Source: Planctomycetota bacterium (GTDB lineage: Bacteria > Planctomycetota > Planctomycetia > Pirellulales > Pirellulaceae). From it: a DNA stretch of 64,000 bases. Of this stretch, positions 42,678 through 52,267 are shown one piece after another. Positions within the stretch are counted from its first letter, which is position 1. Each line of letters begins with the position of its first letter. The DNA is taken from contig JABAAE010000003.1 in assembly GCA_014238905.1 (NCBI GenBank), forward strand, positions 404,716-468,715. The letters run 5' to 3'. Made by a program: the position numbers and the translations under genes. A model generated the notes under the pieces. The model saw only the letters and a program-made list of their open reading frames with translations. It did not search any database and was not told the DNA's origin.

Positions 42678-44477
42678 TCAATCCAGGAAAACGGTTCGGG
42701 CAATTTCATCCAGGCTGGTAACCTCCTGCTCAGCCAACTTGATTCCTGCATCCAACAGATTATTTCCGCCGGTCTTTTTGAACCACTTGCGGATCGTTTC
42801 GGTGTTGATATCCGATACCATCATCTCCCGCAATTGTTCATCAACAGTCATCACTTCATAAATACCCGCTCGTCCCTTGAAGCCGGTGTCAAAACAATTC
42901 CTGCATCCTTCGCCTTTCGAAAAGCTGCGCCGCATTTCGCCAGCGTAATTCAAGGCAGCGAGATACTCCGCTGGCGGATAATAAATGGTTCGACAGTCAA
43001 GACAGATCTTTCTCACCAACCGCTGAGCGATCACACCAATCAGGGATGCTGCCGCCTTGTAGGGCTCAACCCCCATATCCATTAATCGGGTTATCGCGCC
43101 GGCGGCATCGTTTGTGTGCAGGGTGCTGAGCACAAGATGACCCGTTAACGCCGCCTGAACGGCCATTGCGGCGGTTTCCGCGTCTCGAATTTCACCCACC
43201 ATGATGACGTCCGGATCCTGTCGAAGAATCGACCGCAACGCTGCCGCGAAGCTCAACGAGCGAGTTTTATCGGCTTGGACCTGGTTGATCTGTTCCAACT
43301 GGTACTCGACGGGATCTTCGACAGTAATGATATTGCTGTGTACAGATTTAATAAGTTCCAACGCAGAGTAAAGCGTCGTGGTCTTACCGCTTCCTGTCGG
43401 GCCGGTTACCAACAGCAAACCATAAGGTTTTTTCAGCAGGCTCCTGACCTTTGGCAATTCCCCTGGGTCCATTCCAAGATCATCAAGATTAAATGAAAGA
43501 CGTGATCGATCCAGAATTCGAATCACTGCTTTTTCACCAATGATGGTTGGCAGGGTCGAAATTCTTAAATCAACCTCTTTTCCTTCTACAGATACCTGGC
43601 ACCGTCCATCTTGAGGCGCCCGCTGCTCTGCAATATCCAGTTTCCCCATGACTTTGATCCGGGAAATAATCGCACCATGCATCTGCGATTTAGGTCTCAG
43701 GGATTCCACTAACTGGCCGTCTACCCTGTAGCGAACCGAGGTATTGTTTCGTCCCGGTTCAATGTGAATGTCACTTGCTCCCTGGCGAAGTGACTGCACG
43801 ATGACGAAGTTCACCAGGTTGACCGTGGGACTCCCATCAGACAACTGTTCCAGTGAAGGGACGCAGAGCCCCTCGTTACCCGATGAGATTTCGACCGCCG
43901 AATCTTCCATGTCGGCAGTCACTTCATCAACGGAAAAATCTTTTTCATAGCACCGGCCCGCAATCCGGCTAATCGTGGCACCAAAAGCAAAAACGGGGAT
44001 GACATTCAAGCCGGTCATCCGTTCAATGTCGTCAATCTGCTGAAGGTTGGCAGGTTCTGCCATTGCGACAGTAAGATTATTTCGGACGCAAAACATTCCC
44101 AACACTTTTTCCCGTACAGCGAATTCATGCGGTATCAACTGAACAGCCTTGGGATCGACTACGCCTTCTCGAATCCGCACCGCCTTCGCCCCCAGCCGTT
44201 TTCCAATAAACGGGAGCAACTGTTCTTCGGAGATGACACCGAGTTCCAACAAGGTCTCACCCAGCTTCTGACCTTTTTGCGATTGTAATTGCAATGCCGC
44301 TTCCAGATCTGATTCGGTAATCAGGTTGGCGTCCAGCAACTGTTGGCCGAAAGGAAGAAAAGAAAGGGCCTCTTGCCGCTGCTTTTCAGCCTCATCCACT
44401 TTATCTGGCGTGAGAACTGACTTCTCATCAGCCTTGACAGGACTTCGCTCTTCGATATCAACCCATGTCTCATTCAC
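42678..44477 (-). CDS. pilB: PilB/GspE-type assembly ATPase with MshEN domain
   Basis: 599 residues. The N-terminal part (45-145: LITESDLEAALQLQSQ, KLGETLLELGVISEEQLLPF) is an MshEN/GspE-N domain, a family whose members often bind cyclic di-GMP. The ATPase core has Walker A GPTGSGKTTT (359-368), Walker B DPDVIMVGEIRD (421-432), the Asp and His boxes, and zinc-binding cysteines 492, 495, 525 and 528. It powers pilus or pseudopilus extension. Its ATG overlaps the STAS gene stop as ATGA. Confidence 0.95.
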   Translation of the reverse strand: MNETWVDIEERSPVKADEKSVLTPDKVDEAEKQRQEALSFLPFGQQLLDANLITESDLEAALQLQSQKGQKLGETLLELGVISEEQLLPFIGKRLGAKAVRIREGVVDPKAVQLIPHEFAVREKVLGMFCVRNNLTVAMAEPANLQQIDDIERMTGLNVIPVFAFGATISRIAGRCYEKDFSVDEVTADMEDSAVEISSGNEGLCVPSLEQLSDGSPTVNLVNFVIVQSLRQGASDIHIEPGRNNTSVRYRVDGQLVESLRPKSQMHGAIISRIKVMGKLDIAEQRAPQDGRCQVSVEGKEVDLRISTLPTIIGEKAVIRILDRSRLSFNLDDLGMDPGELPKVRSLLKKPYGLLLVTGPTGSGKTTTLYSALELIKSVHSNIITVEDPVEYQLEQINQVQADKTRSLSFAAALRSILRQDPDVIMVGEIRDAETAAMAVQAALTGHLVLSTLHTNDAAGAITRLMDMGVEPYKAAASLIGVIAQRLVRKICLDCRTIYYPPAEYLAALNYAGEMRRSFSKGEGCRNCFDTGFKGRAGIYEVMTVDEQLREMMVSDINTETIRKWFKKTGGNNLLDAGIKLAEQEVTSLDEIARTVFLD

Positions 44478-44809
44478 TTGACAAAGCTCCCGACCGCATC
44501 AATCAATCGGTCAAATACCTCGAAGCGTTCCTCGACGTTGGTCACCCGCAAGATGTCACTGCACAAAGGATTCGCTGCAGCTAGTTTCAGGCAACCACCC
44601 CGGCGATAGAACTTGTCCTGCAAATCCATCAGCATTTCCAAACCTTCGCTATCGATCAGTGATATCCCCGACATATCCAGAACGGACATCGGCTGACCAA
44701 TCGTCAGCAAGTCTTCGAAGGACTCCATGAATTCCAGCAGGAAATCTTCTTTGAGTGGCGAGTCTCCCGAAATAATGCTAACCGCACCTTGGGTCGTTGT
44801 CTCAAACAT
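44474..44809 (-). CDS. STAS-domain protein (anti-anti-sigma type)
   Basis: 111 residues, one STAS domain: MSVLDMSGISLIDSEGLEML holds the phosphorylatable serine at the DSxG position, followed by RGGCLKLAAANPLCSDILRV. STAS proteins of this size switch partners by Ser phosphorylation. It is sandwiched between the sensor kinase (overlap 8 bases) and the assembly ATPase (overlap 4 bases), so it should act in control of this pilus operon. No matching Ser kinase (HATPase RsbW type) is seen nearby. Confidence 0.85.
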   Translation of the reverse strand: MFETTTQGAVSIISGDSPLKEDFLLEFMESFEDLLTIGQPMSVLDMSGISLIDSEGLEMLMDLQDKFYRRGGCLKLAAANPLCSDILRVTNVEERFEVFDRLIDAVGSFVK

Positions 44810-46634
44810 GATGCCGATCCCTTGAAATATTAAGTGTCAGCGCAAATGTGCTTCCCTCACCAAGGTTGCTTTCGACCGACAACTTCGCGTCATGAAGCTT
44901 GGCGACTTCCCTCACGAATGCCAGTCCTAAACCGGTTCCGTTTTGATCTCTAACCTCGTCATTGTCACTACGGTAAAACTTGTCAAATATTTTCGTCTGA
45001 TCTTCTTCGGATATCCCAATTCCGTCATCAGTCACGGTGATAATCAACTGATTATTGTTAACAATCGCCTTGAACTGGATATGGCCATTATCAGGGGTAT
45101 ATTTGGCCGCGTTACCAAGAAGGTTGATCAAACAGGTGGAAAACTTTTCTTTGTCCAGAGGAAGTTCCGGCAGGCGGTCACCAAGCATCACCTCCAACTG
45201 GATCCCCTTTTGTTTCATCTGCGGTTGCACTTTGGCAACTACGTCTTCCAGCAATCGGAGAATCTCGACTTTCTGCATTTTGATATGCAACGAACCAGCC
45301 TCGATGCTGCTCACGTCAAGCAATTCATCAATAAACCTAGAAAGGCGTGTCGCCTCGGAGTTGATGATATTGCAAAACTCTTTTTGCTGTTCAACGTCGA
45401 TGACCTCATCCAATGACAAGGTCTCCGCGTAAGCTCTAATGTTGGCCAGAGGAGTACGCAATTCATGCGTTGCCGAATTCAAGAAATCATCTTTGGCCTT
45501 GTCAGCAAGTTTCTGCTGGGTCACATCTCGGATAGACCAAGCCTGACCCGCCTTGACATCATCGGACGTCGTCAGGATCGGATGGCGTGCAACCCGCAGA
45601 ACCCTTTCTCCCAAAGACGTTTGCCGTTCTATTTCCTTGACAACCGAGCGCGACCGAAAACCGGGAGCAAACAGTTCCTGACACTGCTCCACGCCGCCCA
45701 GTCCCTGCAAGCAACTCTCTAATGTCGACCCGAGGACATCTAACTTTTCATCTCCGCCCAACAGGGCGGTCATGGCGTTGTTGATAAATGTAATCTGCCC
45801 ATCCACGTCCGTTTCCGCAATACCGTCAGGTAGACTATCGACCGTCGTTTCAACACGATCCCGGCGTCTCATGGCAACAACCCTGGCTAAACGACTTTCA
45901 AGTTCTATCTTTCCTTCGGCCGGATTAATTTTTTCCTGAAGACGGTTCCAACCAACCGACATTGCATCCCGGAAAGGTATTTTTGTAAATTCTGCCATCG
46001 GCAATGATGGGGTCCTGGCAAACTCCGCCAGTTGAGAATAAGCGTTCCCCATCGGTTGCACCTTCCGGTAAACCACAACACCCCCCAAGAGCAACAGCCC
46101 GATAGGCAGGGGAAGTACAAATGCCAATAGACCGGACATGTTTTCCAGGCTGACCCAAGGTTGTCGACCCGTCAGAATCACGACAAACACTTCGGCCAAG
46201 TCGTGTCCCAGACGACCAGACAGTTCTACATAATTTGAATTCTCTGACCGAAATTCCACGACGTCGACATTTTCAAGTCGTCGATGGTGACCCTCGACGA
46301 AAACTCGACTTCGACCGATTTCCTCTGGTTGATTGTGGGCAAGACATGTCCCATCAGGACCGTATACGGCGCAGGATTCTCCTCTGAACTCCCGCGAAAA
46401 CTGCTGACATAGCTCCAACAGCCGGTCTGAATTTTTCGCTTGTGCCGCCAGGGATGCAAGCGAATGTTGTTTTCGAAACTGGTTAAGACTGATCAGGTCA
46501 AACTGCCTGCGATCAGAAAACTCGTTCAACAGGACAATCCCGATGACAAGTGCCACCATTGCCAACAGGGAATACAGAATGTAATTGGCGCAGACGAGCC
46601 GGGGCAATTCATGCGAAAGTTTTTTTCTAATCAT
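44802..46634 (-). CDS. Membrane sensor histidine kinase with PAS domain
   Basis: 610 residues. Two membrane helices (19-37 and about 167-190) flank an extracytoplasmic sensor part with the segment CAVYGPDGTCLAHNQPEE. A PAS domain (about 260-375: VDSLPDGIAETDVDGQITFI) precedes the HisKA box FLNSATHELRTPLANIR (His390) and the HATPase with NLLGNAAKYTPDNG, VTDDGIGISEE and GTGLGLAFVREVA. It phosphorylates a receiver, most simply the one encoded 59 bases upstream. Placement inside the pilus operon recalls PilS, but the architecture is different. Confidence 0.9.
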   Translation of the reverse strand: MIRKKLSHELPRLVCANYILYSLLAMVALVIGIVLLNEFSDRRQFDLISLNQFRKQHSLASLAAQAKNSDRLLELCQQFSREFRGESCAVYGPDGTCLAHNQPEEIGRSRVFVEGHHRRLENVDVVEFRSENSNYVELSGRLGHDLAEVFVVILTGRQPWVSLENMSGLLAFVLPLPIGLLLLGGVVVYRKVQPMGNAYSQLAEFARTPSLPMAEFTKIPFRDAMSVGWNRLQEKINPAEGKIELESRLARVVAMRRRDRVETTVDSLPDGIAETDVDGQITFINNAMTALLGGDEKLDVLGSTLESCLQGLGGVEQCQELFAPGFRSRSVVKEIERQTSLGERVLRVARHPILTTSDDVKAGQAWSIRDVTQQKLADKAKDDFLNSATHELRTPLANIRAYAETLSLDEVIDVEQQKEFCNIINSEATRLSRFIDELLDVSSIEAGSLHIKMQKVEILRLLEDVVAKVQPQMKQKGIQLEVMLGDRLPELPLDKEKFSTCLINLLGNAAKYTPDNGHIQFKAIVNNNQLIITVTDDGIGISEEDQTKIFDKFYRSDNDEVRDQNGTGLGLAFVREVAKLHDAKLSVESNLGEGSTFALTLNISRDRHHV

Positions 46635-46693
46635 AGATCAAACCCACCCCGTTCGAATTTCATGGCCACCAGCGATCCTTAGCGTAATCGCAT

Positions 46694-47077
46694 CTAGGTA
46701 GCCGATGCCAAAACACCGTTGACAAAGTCAATGATTGAAGAAGGACTGAACGGTTTCTCAATCACGGTCTCAATCTGGTATTTTCTGGCCAGTTCCTCGG
46801 AATCCAACTCGAAAGCTTTCGCTGTCAGTAAAATAAAGGGAACATTGGCATTGCGGCTGGAACCCCGAATAAACTGGCAGAGTTCAAGCCCTGACATGCG
46901 TGGCATTTGTTCGTCCGAAACGATCAGATCAAAGTCCTCACGACTGGCCATATCAGCCGCGACTTCGCCATTCTTTGCAATCTGAACTTCATACCCGGCA
47001 CGCTCCAAATTGAAACGGAGAATCGCTGCCAAAGCAGCGTTATCATCGGCTATCAACAACTTGGATTTTCCACTCAT
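46694..47077 (-). CDS. Single-domain response regulator (receiver)
   Basis: 127 residues, a CheY-like receiver only. Asp11-Asp12 (LIADDN), the phosphoacceptor Asp55 (LIVSDEQMPRMSG), Thr in FILLTAKAF and Lys in VIEKPFSPSS are all present. No output domain, so it must act by binding, perhaps as phosphate relay to the STAS protein or the ATPase. It precedes the sensor kinase gene in the same operon. Confidence 0.9.
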   Translation of the reverse strand: MSGKSKLLIADDNAALAAILRFNLERAGYEVQIAKNGEVAADMASREDFDLIVSDEQMPRMSGLELCQFIRGSSRNANVPFILLTAKAFELDSEELARKYQIETVIEKPFSPSSIIDFVNGVLASAT

Positions 47078-47100
47078 TAACTTCTACTCCAGTAATTAGA

Positions 47101-47131
47101 GCGAGTCGAAAACGTCATGTTTCCGACTCGC
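47101..47131 (-). terminator. Strong hairpin between pseudopilin and receiver genes
   Basis: GCGAGTCG pairs with CGACTCGC (8 bp), extended past one mismatch by AAAC/GTTT around a 5-base loop. There is no U run after it on the minus strand. It likely attenuates transcription or protects the 3' end of the abundant pseudopilin message, lowering expression of the downstream operon relative to the pilin. Confidence 0.6.
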
Positions 47132-47162
47132 AGTTGTTCAGCAAAACACTGTCCGAAGACCT

Positions 47163-47594
47163 CTAGAATTGGTCGTATTGCACAGTTGCATCTGATTTGG
47201 AAGCACCGTTGAAATTAATAATAAATTCACCGGTCGTCTTGTTGTAATGCCATCCCATTGCCGGGGTTGCCTCGCCTGTTATCGAGCCAGCAGCATCAGT
47301 GTATTTAACGCCATCAGCAGTCACCGCATTACCTACATCACATTTTGGAAAAGATCCCCGGACATAGTCGATCAGATCACCTGGCAAATCATCGGTACTG
47401 CCTGGCAGCGCGCCGGTTTCGGCGTTGTAAAGTTCAATCGCATTACGAATGGTGGTCAACGATGTTCGCAGACCATTGTCGGTTGCCATTCCAGATGTCG
47501 AAAATAGTTTTGGCACGGCGATGGCTGCCAAAATTCCCAGAATGAGAATAACAACCACCAACTCGACAAGAGTAAAACCTTTTTTCTTCAGCAT
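47163..47594 (-). CDS. Major pseudopilin (GspG/PilA-like)
   Basis: 143 residues from ATG 47594, which has GGAG 6 bases upstream; the TTG at 47606 is an unlikely start. MLKKKGFTLVELVVVILILG is a classical prepilin signal (cleavage after Gly6, Glu at +5), followed by the helix and a C-terminal domain with a cysteine, ending VQYDQF. It lies first in the minus-strand operon and is followed by a strong hairpin, as expected for the most expressed subunit. Confidence 0.9.
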   Translation of the reverse strand: MLKKKGFTLVELVVVILILGILAAIAVPKLFSTSGMATDNGLRTSLTTIRNAIELYNAETGALPGSTDDLPGDLIDYVRGSFPKCDVGNAVTADGVKYTDAAGSITGEATPAMGWHYNKTTGEFIINFNGASKSDATVQYDQF

Positions 47595-47997
47595 TTTCGT
47601 CTCCAATAAATGTGCTTTGCTTACTCACCAACTACTGCAGGAATCATGCCGATGCTGCGTCTCTGTAGATGGCATTTCGAATGGAGCTTAGGTCAAGGTT
47701 GTCGCGTCAACGGGTAAATGGGAATATTTTTACGAAATTTTACCGCTGCGGGATTTTCTGCTTCTTTGATTATTTCTGTCAACTCGCCGAGGGTGACCTA
47801 CATTTGACCTCCCGTTTGAATTCGCTTCTCGCTCGAATTTCTGGAGAAATGGCGGCATTGAATCCAAACAGCAGGCAGCTGGATCTCCGAGTTTTCTTGG
47901 GACCGGCCATTGGCATATGGGAAGGCAACACCGTTGGCAGGGTCTGATCATCCTGACCAGTCGCTACAAGTCCCATAACCCTCATCAGGAATCAACG
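47595..47997. promoter_or_regulatory. Divergent control region of the pilus locus
   Basis: About 400 bases between the major pseudopilin gene (minus) and the HD-GYP gene (plus). Both arms must start here. No coding frame is convincing; an open frame upstream of 47998 lacks a binding site. I could not define -35/-10 boxes or a GG-N10-GC sigma-54 site with confidence. Confidence 0.45.
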
Positions 47998-49629
47998 ATG
48001 AATCAACTCACGACACAGGAAAACCATTTGGATGTCGCCGCAAGCGGTGGTCTCCGATTTTGGGAACTGGTCGAAAAAACGTTGAGTAGTCGGTGTGAAC
48101 TTTGGGACGTTGATTCCAAACAGCGGGTCTCGCAACCGGACGCTGATCCGGATGCTGTTAAAGACGTGGTTCCTGCCACGATGATCATCAATCTTCTGGG
48201 AAAGAACATCCCGACTGAAGTGATGAGCACTTATTCCATGGGAGCGAACCAATGGCTCCTGGTGATTCCATTTCATGACAACCTCTACCACCCCTACCTC
48301 GTCGTCACCCAGGTAGAAAACGACCAACTGTCCAATGCCTGCCGAATCGCGGAACTCTGCATCGATCAACTTGAGCTCCAAAAAGAAGTCAACGACTTAA
48401 GAATGGAATGCAATCAATTCCTACGGCAATCCACTTCTGACATGGAGGAATTGACTTTTTTCCGCCAGCTGTGCACCTTTCTCGAACTACAAAATCAGGA
48501 TCAAGACCTGAAATGCTTTCTGGAAAAAATTGCTTTGCAAATCAAGGCTGAGTGGATTGTCTTTCTTCCCAACGAGCAAATCGGCAAAAGCTCAGGGTTT
48601 GAAACCCCACTGAATTATCAGTCCTATGAAAACCCGCTACAAAGCAGCGGCTTCGATCTGGAAAAAACGCTTTCATTGGAGTCCGACTGCGAAATCGCCA
48701 AACAGTTAGTCACCAGCTACCCTGAAAAATTCCGACAGATTGTTGACAACTCCATACATCAAAACCATGCATTCCCGGGAATCCAGGAATTGTTGATCTG
48801 CCCGGTAATCAAAGCTGATCGTTCCCTGGGTTGGTTATTTGGAATCAACCGAATCCAGTATCCTCCCAACACGATTTCCTCCGAAATCGGCGTTGGAAAA
48901 ATTGAATTTGGAACAGTCGAATCCGGGTTGTTAATGTCTGCTTCGGCCATGCTGGCAACACACATCTCCAATCTTGAACTCCTTTCAGCCAATCGTGAGC
49001 TTGTACTTGACGTGGTGCGATGCCTGGTTTCGGCCATTGATTCCAAAGACGCTTATACCCGTGGCCACAGCGAACGGGTCGCCCAATACGGCCGCAAGCT
49101 AGGTGAAAAACTCGGAATGGATCCCAACAGCCTCGAACGTCTTTACTTAAGTGGACTACTTCATGACATCGGAAAAATCGGCATATCAGATTCAGTCCTT
49201 GCCAAAACTGGAAAACTGACCAAGGAAGAATTTGCAGAAATCATGAGGCATCCCGAAGAGGGTTGGAAAATCCTACAAGGTTTAAGGCAACTTGAAAATG
49301 TACTCGACGGCGTCCTCTTCCACCACGAGCGAGTTGATGGAGACGGCTATCCTGATGGACTTCTCGGCAGCAGCATCCCGCTGGATGGCAGGATACTGGC
49401 GGTGGCCGATTCATTCGATGCAATGACTAGCGACCGGCCCTATCGAAACGGGATGCAGGTTGAAAAAGCGTATCAAATCCTGAAAGAGGGATCCGGGACT
49501 CAATGGGATTCCAAAATCATTGACGCGTTTCTGGAAATCTCAAATGACATTGAACAGATAAAATCCAAATACAACCACCTCCCTTGCCCCCAACGCAAAA
49601 ACAACACGACGCAGAGGGAACTCCAATGA
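47998..49629 (+). CDS. HD-GYP domain cyclic-di-GMP phosphodiesterase
   Basis: 543 residues from ATG 47998 (AGGA upstream; the frame is open from 47917). The N-terminal two thirds have no clear membrane segment and contain a GAF-like portion (about 150-320). The HD-GYP domain follows: YTRGHSERVAQYGRKLGEKL, LLHDIGKIGI (His389-Asp390), HHERVDGDGYPDGL and VADSFDAMTSDRPYR, with metal ligands and GYP signature intact. It should cleave cyclic di-GMP. It is the first gene of the minor-pilin arm, overlapping the next gene as ATGA, and faces an MshEN-containing ATPase. Confidence 0.9.
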   Translation: MNQLTTQENHLDVAASGGLRFWELVEKTLSSRCELWDVDSKQRVSQPDADPDAVKDVVPATMIINLLGKNIPTEVMSTYSMGANQWLLVIPFHDNLYHPYLVVTQVENDQLSNACRIAELCIDQLELQKEVNDLRMECNQFLRQSTSDMEELTFFRQLCTFLELQNQDQDLKCFLEKIALQIKAEWIVFLPNEQIGKSSGFETPLNYQSYENPLQSSGFDLEKTLSLESDCEIAKQLVTSYPEKFRQIVDNSIHQNHAFPGIQELLICPVIKADRSLGWLFGINRIQYPPNTISSEIGVGKIEFGTVESGLLMSASAMLATHISNLELLSANRELVLDVVRCLVSAIDSKDAYTRGHSERVAQYGRKLGEKLGMDPNSLERLYLSGLLHDIGKIGISDSVLAKTGKLTKEEFAEIMRHPEEGWKILQGLRQLENVLDGVLFHHERVDGDGYPDGLLGSSIPLDGRILAVADSFDAMTSDRPYRNGMQVEKAYQILKEGSGTQWDSKIIDAFLEISNDIEQIKSKYNHLPCPQRKNNTTQRELQ

Positions 49630-50129
49630 TCAACAGGGGAAATGCAAAAGCAAGCGTCTGGAAACGATCCGCGACTACTTCGGCGAAGAAAACCGCAGGA
49701 TTTACATTAATTGAAATCATGATCACCGTATTGATCATCGGGATCTTGGCAAGTATCGCTTTGCCAAAATATCGGTCTTGGCTCCAGACTCATCGCCTGT
49801 CTCTGGCCGCGAGGGTACTCCAAGCAGATTTACGCCGAGTGTCGGCGATTGCACGAACAACCGGCAATTCGGCATCCATCAGATTTTTCGAGACCTCTAA
49901 TAGTTATTCTTTTGAACAACAAGCCTTCGCGGATGACGCCAACGAGGTTGTCAACGTCCATCTTGGCAGTTCACCCTATTGGACAGATATTCAGTCCACT
50001 CCCACCATCATTACCTTTAACCATTTTGGAATGGCGACCTCCACCGAATCTTGGGTACTGAGTTCAATTGACGGCGATCCTGTCACACTGACGATTCGGG
50101 CTTCAACTAACGAGGTAACGATCCAATGA
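49626..50129 (+). CDS. GspH/FimT-type minor pseudopilin
   Basis: 167 residues from ATG 49626 (overlap ATGA with the HD-GYP stop; a longer start at 49584 lies inside that gene). After a 24-residue leader, TAGFTLIEIMITVLIIGILASIALP is the prepilin signal; RLSLAARVLQADLRRVSAIA is the GspH-like continuation of the helix. The C-terminal beta domain (ITFNHFGMATST) matches FimT/GspH, a tip-complex component. The stop overlaps the start of the next gene (ATGA). Confidence 0.85.
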   Translation: MINRGNAKASVWKRSATTSAKKTAGFTLIEIMITVLIIGILASIALPKYRSWLQTHRLSLAARVLQADLRRVSAIARTTGNSASIRFFETSNSYSFEQQAFADDANEVVNVHLGSSPYWTDIQSTPTIITFNHFGMATSTESWVLSSIDGDPVTLTIRASTNEVTIQ

Positions 50130-52258
50130 TCCCCAACCTCGTTCAACACGGCAAGCTATCGACTCAAACGAAATCTCGGGTGGGGCGTTACGGTTACTCT
50201 TTACTTGAACTGCTGGTGGTGGTGTCCGTTTTCGGAATCTTGGCGGTCTCGCTGGGATCCGTCATGCTGGTGTCCACCAAGACACTCTCCATTACGACCA
50301 GCTCAGCGGCTCAGGTGTCGGACTCTGCCAAAATCAGTTCGTTGATTTCCAGCGAAATCTCATTGGCAATTCAGTTTTTCGAACAATCTGATGAGGCCAT
50401 CGAATTTTCTGTTACTGATCGTGATGGCGATCAAGAGCCGGAAATCATTCGGTACGAATACACCGGCCCTCCGCAAGGCACATTATCCCAATCCATCTGG
50501 TTTAGCGAGACCAAGACGACAGTCACCTCAATGATCGCACGGGATCTGGCTCATTTTCAATTCATCCCTCGACAGTCCTCCACCCCCGCCATATCAGTCG
50601 GCAAATACATCTCAGGGATTGATCAGTTACTTTTTCACAGGGAAACCGAATGCGAAGAACTATCTTCCAAAACAGGTCTCTTGATCACCCGAAATCAGAC
50701 CAGTCAAACCACCGAAGAAACAACCATAACGTCCTTCATGCAGTCATTCGGCATGACCGTCAATAGGATATCCCAGTCCAGCAGCCACAGCGAATTCCAG
50801 ACAGCTATCGCTACTGCTGATCTTGTTTATATACCCTCGAACCTCACTTCCTTTTTGTTAGAGGGAAAGCTAGACAACATCACGATTGGAATAGTCAATG
50901 CCAACATCAACATGGCTGAGCAGCTTGGAATTGGCAATTCTGACAGTTCTCTAGCGACATCCTCCACGCTGGAAATTTCCGCCGATTCAAACCAACTGGC
51001 GGACGGTCATACGATTGGAATTTTGCCGCTATTCAGCGAACCGAAGCTACTGAGCACCTTGTCTTCCGATCCACTCCACCTCTCTCCCGATTTCAAGACT
51101 GTTGGAGGATTCAATGGATCGACCGCCCTTGGTTACCTTGATGCTCACCAGCGGAAGTACAACAGTGCTGATAATTCCGAAACCGTACTTGGCAACACTG
51201 CATTAACCATCGATGGTGAAGTTCCGGTGGTTGGAGAAAACCACCACGCGACCAAAACAACCCTCGCGACGGAAGCAGATTTCAGGTATCTCACGGTCTA
51301 CCTGGCGGGAGACGACACACTGAATAGCTCCGTAAGATTTGGAATTTATCAGGACGACAATGGCGTCCCGGCGGAACTGCTGGCCGAGACTGAAGTGGGC
51401 CAACTTACCGGAAGTCATTCGCGTTGGTATAGCCTTTCTTTCCCAGAAACCCTATCGCTGGAGGAAGGCAACTACTGGATTGCTGCGTCGACAAGCGGTC
51501 CCATTTCGTTCTATTACCAGGCCGGTGGCAGTCGTCGCCAGGCCGTCTCCCAGTCCCCCCCTTCAGTTGGCTTGATGGATCCTTGGCCGGAGGACTCCAT
51601 TGTTGGCTCAGATTCTAGCCTGCTTATGCATGCCAGTCTGACAGAACTGAAATACACACAAGGCAAAAGGATTCAAGTTCCGTTTAATGATCAAACCCTG
51701 TCCGTCAATGATCCGACTACAAAAGGCCTGAACCTATTACGAACCGCGTTTCGATGGGCAACAACACCATCGACGGCTCCCTTTGAGGCAACTGAGTCTG
51801 TAAGCAACAGCCAATCTGTTGGACAGTTTTTTTGTCCGGAACTCCCGTCGGATCAAGAGGGTTGGTACCCCACTCGTATCGCATTGAAAGTCAGGCCCCT
51901 GCACTCGGCATCCAACGCAAGGTTCCGTCTAAGTCTCTACCAGGCCAGTGAAGCTGGATTACCCCTGCAATTACTGGAACGGACACCATGGATCAATCTG
52001 GATGTTCTTTTTGGAGACACGTTTCGATGGCACACGATGCGGGTTAAAAATCGCGTCAAACAACCCAGCGGAAGCGGCATTTGCATAACCTTGGAGGCAG
52101 ATTCAGATGAAAACGCCATGCAAGTCATCTGTGAGCAGATGATCGGTTCTCCGCAATCCCATTTTATGAGGAAACAAACAGCAGAAAACTGGTCTCCATC
52201 TGGCGAAGACGAACAGATGAGCATTTACGTCTTTGGGAGAACCTATCAAACCAGGTAA
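50126..52258 (+). CDS. Very large minor pseudopilin with added extracellular domains
   Basis: 710 residues; GspJ-like pseudopilins are about 200. GRYGYSLLELLVVVSVFGIL at residue 18 onward is the prepilin signal, and residues to about 180 resemble GspJ. Residues 184-300 (LLITRNQ..., ATADLVYIPSNLTS, IGIVNANINMAEQLG) form an alpha/beta, Rossmann-like unit. Two related beta-sandwich units follow (about 388-480, VRFGIYQDDNGVPAELLAET; about 580-700, ARFRLSLYQASEAGLPLQLL). The fusion suggests a tip subunit with binding domains. Gene is flanked by pseudopilin genes. Confidence 0.8.
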   Translation: MIPNLVQHGKLSTQTKSRVGRYGYSLLELLVVVSVFGILAVSLGSVMLVSTKTLSITTSSAAQVSDSAKISSLISSEISLAIQFFEQSDEAIEFSVTDRDGDQEPEIIRYEYTGPPQGTLSQSIWFSETKTTVTSMIARDLAHFQFIPRQSSTPAISVGKYISGIDQLLFHRETECEELSSKTGLLITRNQTSQTTEETTITSFMQSFGMTVNRISQSSSHSEFQTAIATADLVYIPSNLTSFLLEGKLDNITIGIVNANINMAEQLGIGNSDSSLATSSTLEISADSNQLADGHTIGILPLFSEPKLLSTLSSDPLHLSPDFKTVGGFNGSTALGYLDAHQRKYNSADNSETVLGNTALTIDGEVPVVGENHHATKTTLATEADFRYLTVYLAGDDTLNSSVRFGIYQDDNGVPAELLAETEVGQLTGSHSRWYSLSFPETLSLEEGNYWIAASTSGPISFYYQAGGSRRQAVSQSPPSVGLMDPWPEDSIVGSDSSLLMHASLTELKYTQGKRIQVPFNDQTLSVNDPTTKGLNLLRTAFRWATTPSTAPFEATESVSNSQSVGQFFCPELPSDQEGWYPTRIALKVRPLHSASNARFRLSLYQASEAGLPLQLLERTPWINLDVLFGDTFRWHTMRVKNRVKQPSGSGICITLEADSDENAMQVICEQMIGSPQSHFMRKQTAENWSPSGEDEQMSIYVFGRTYQTR

Positions 52259-52267
52259 TGTGAACCC

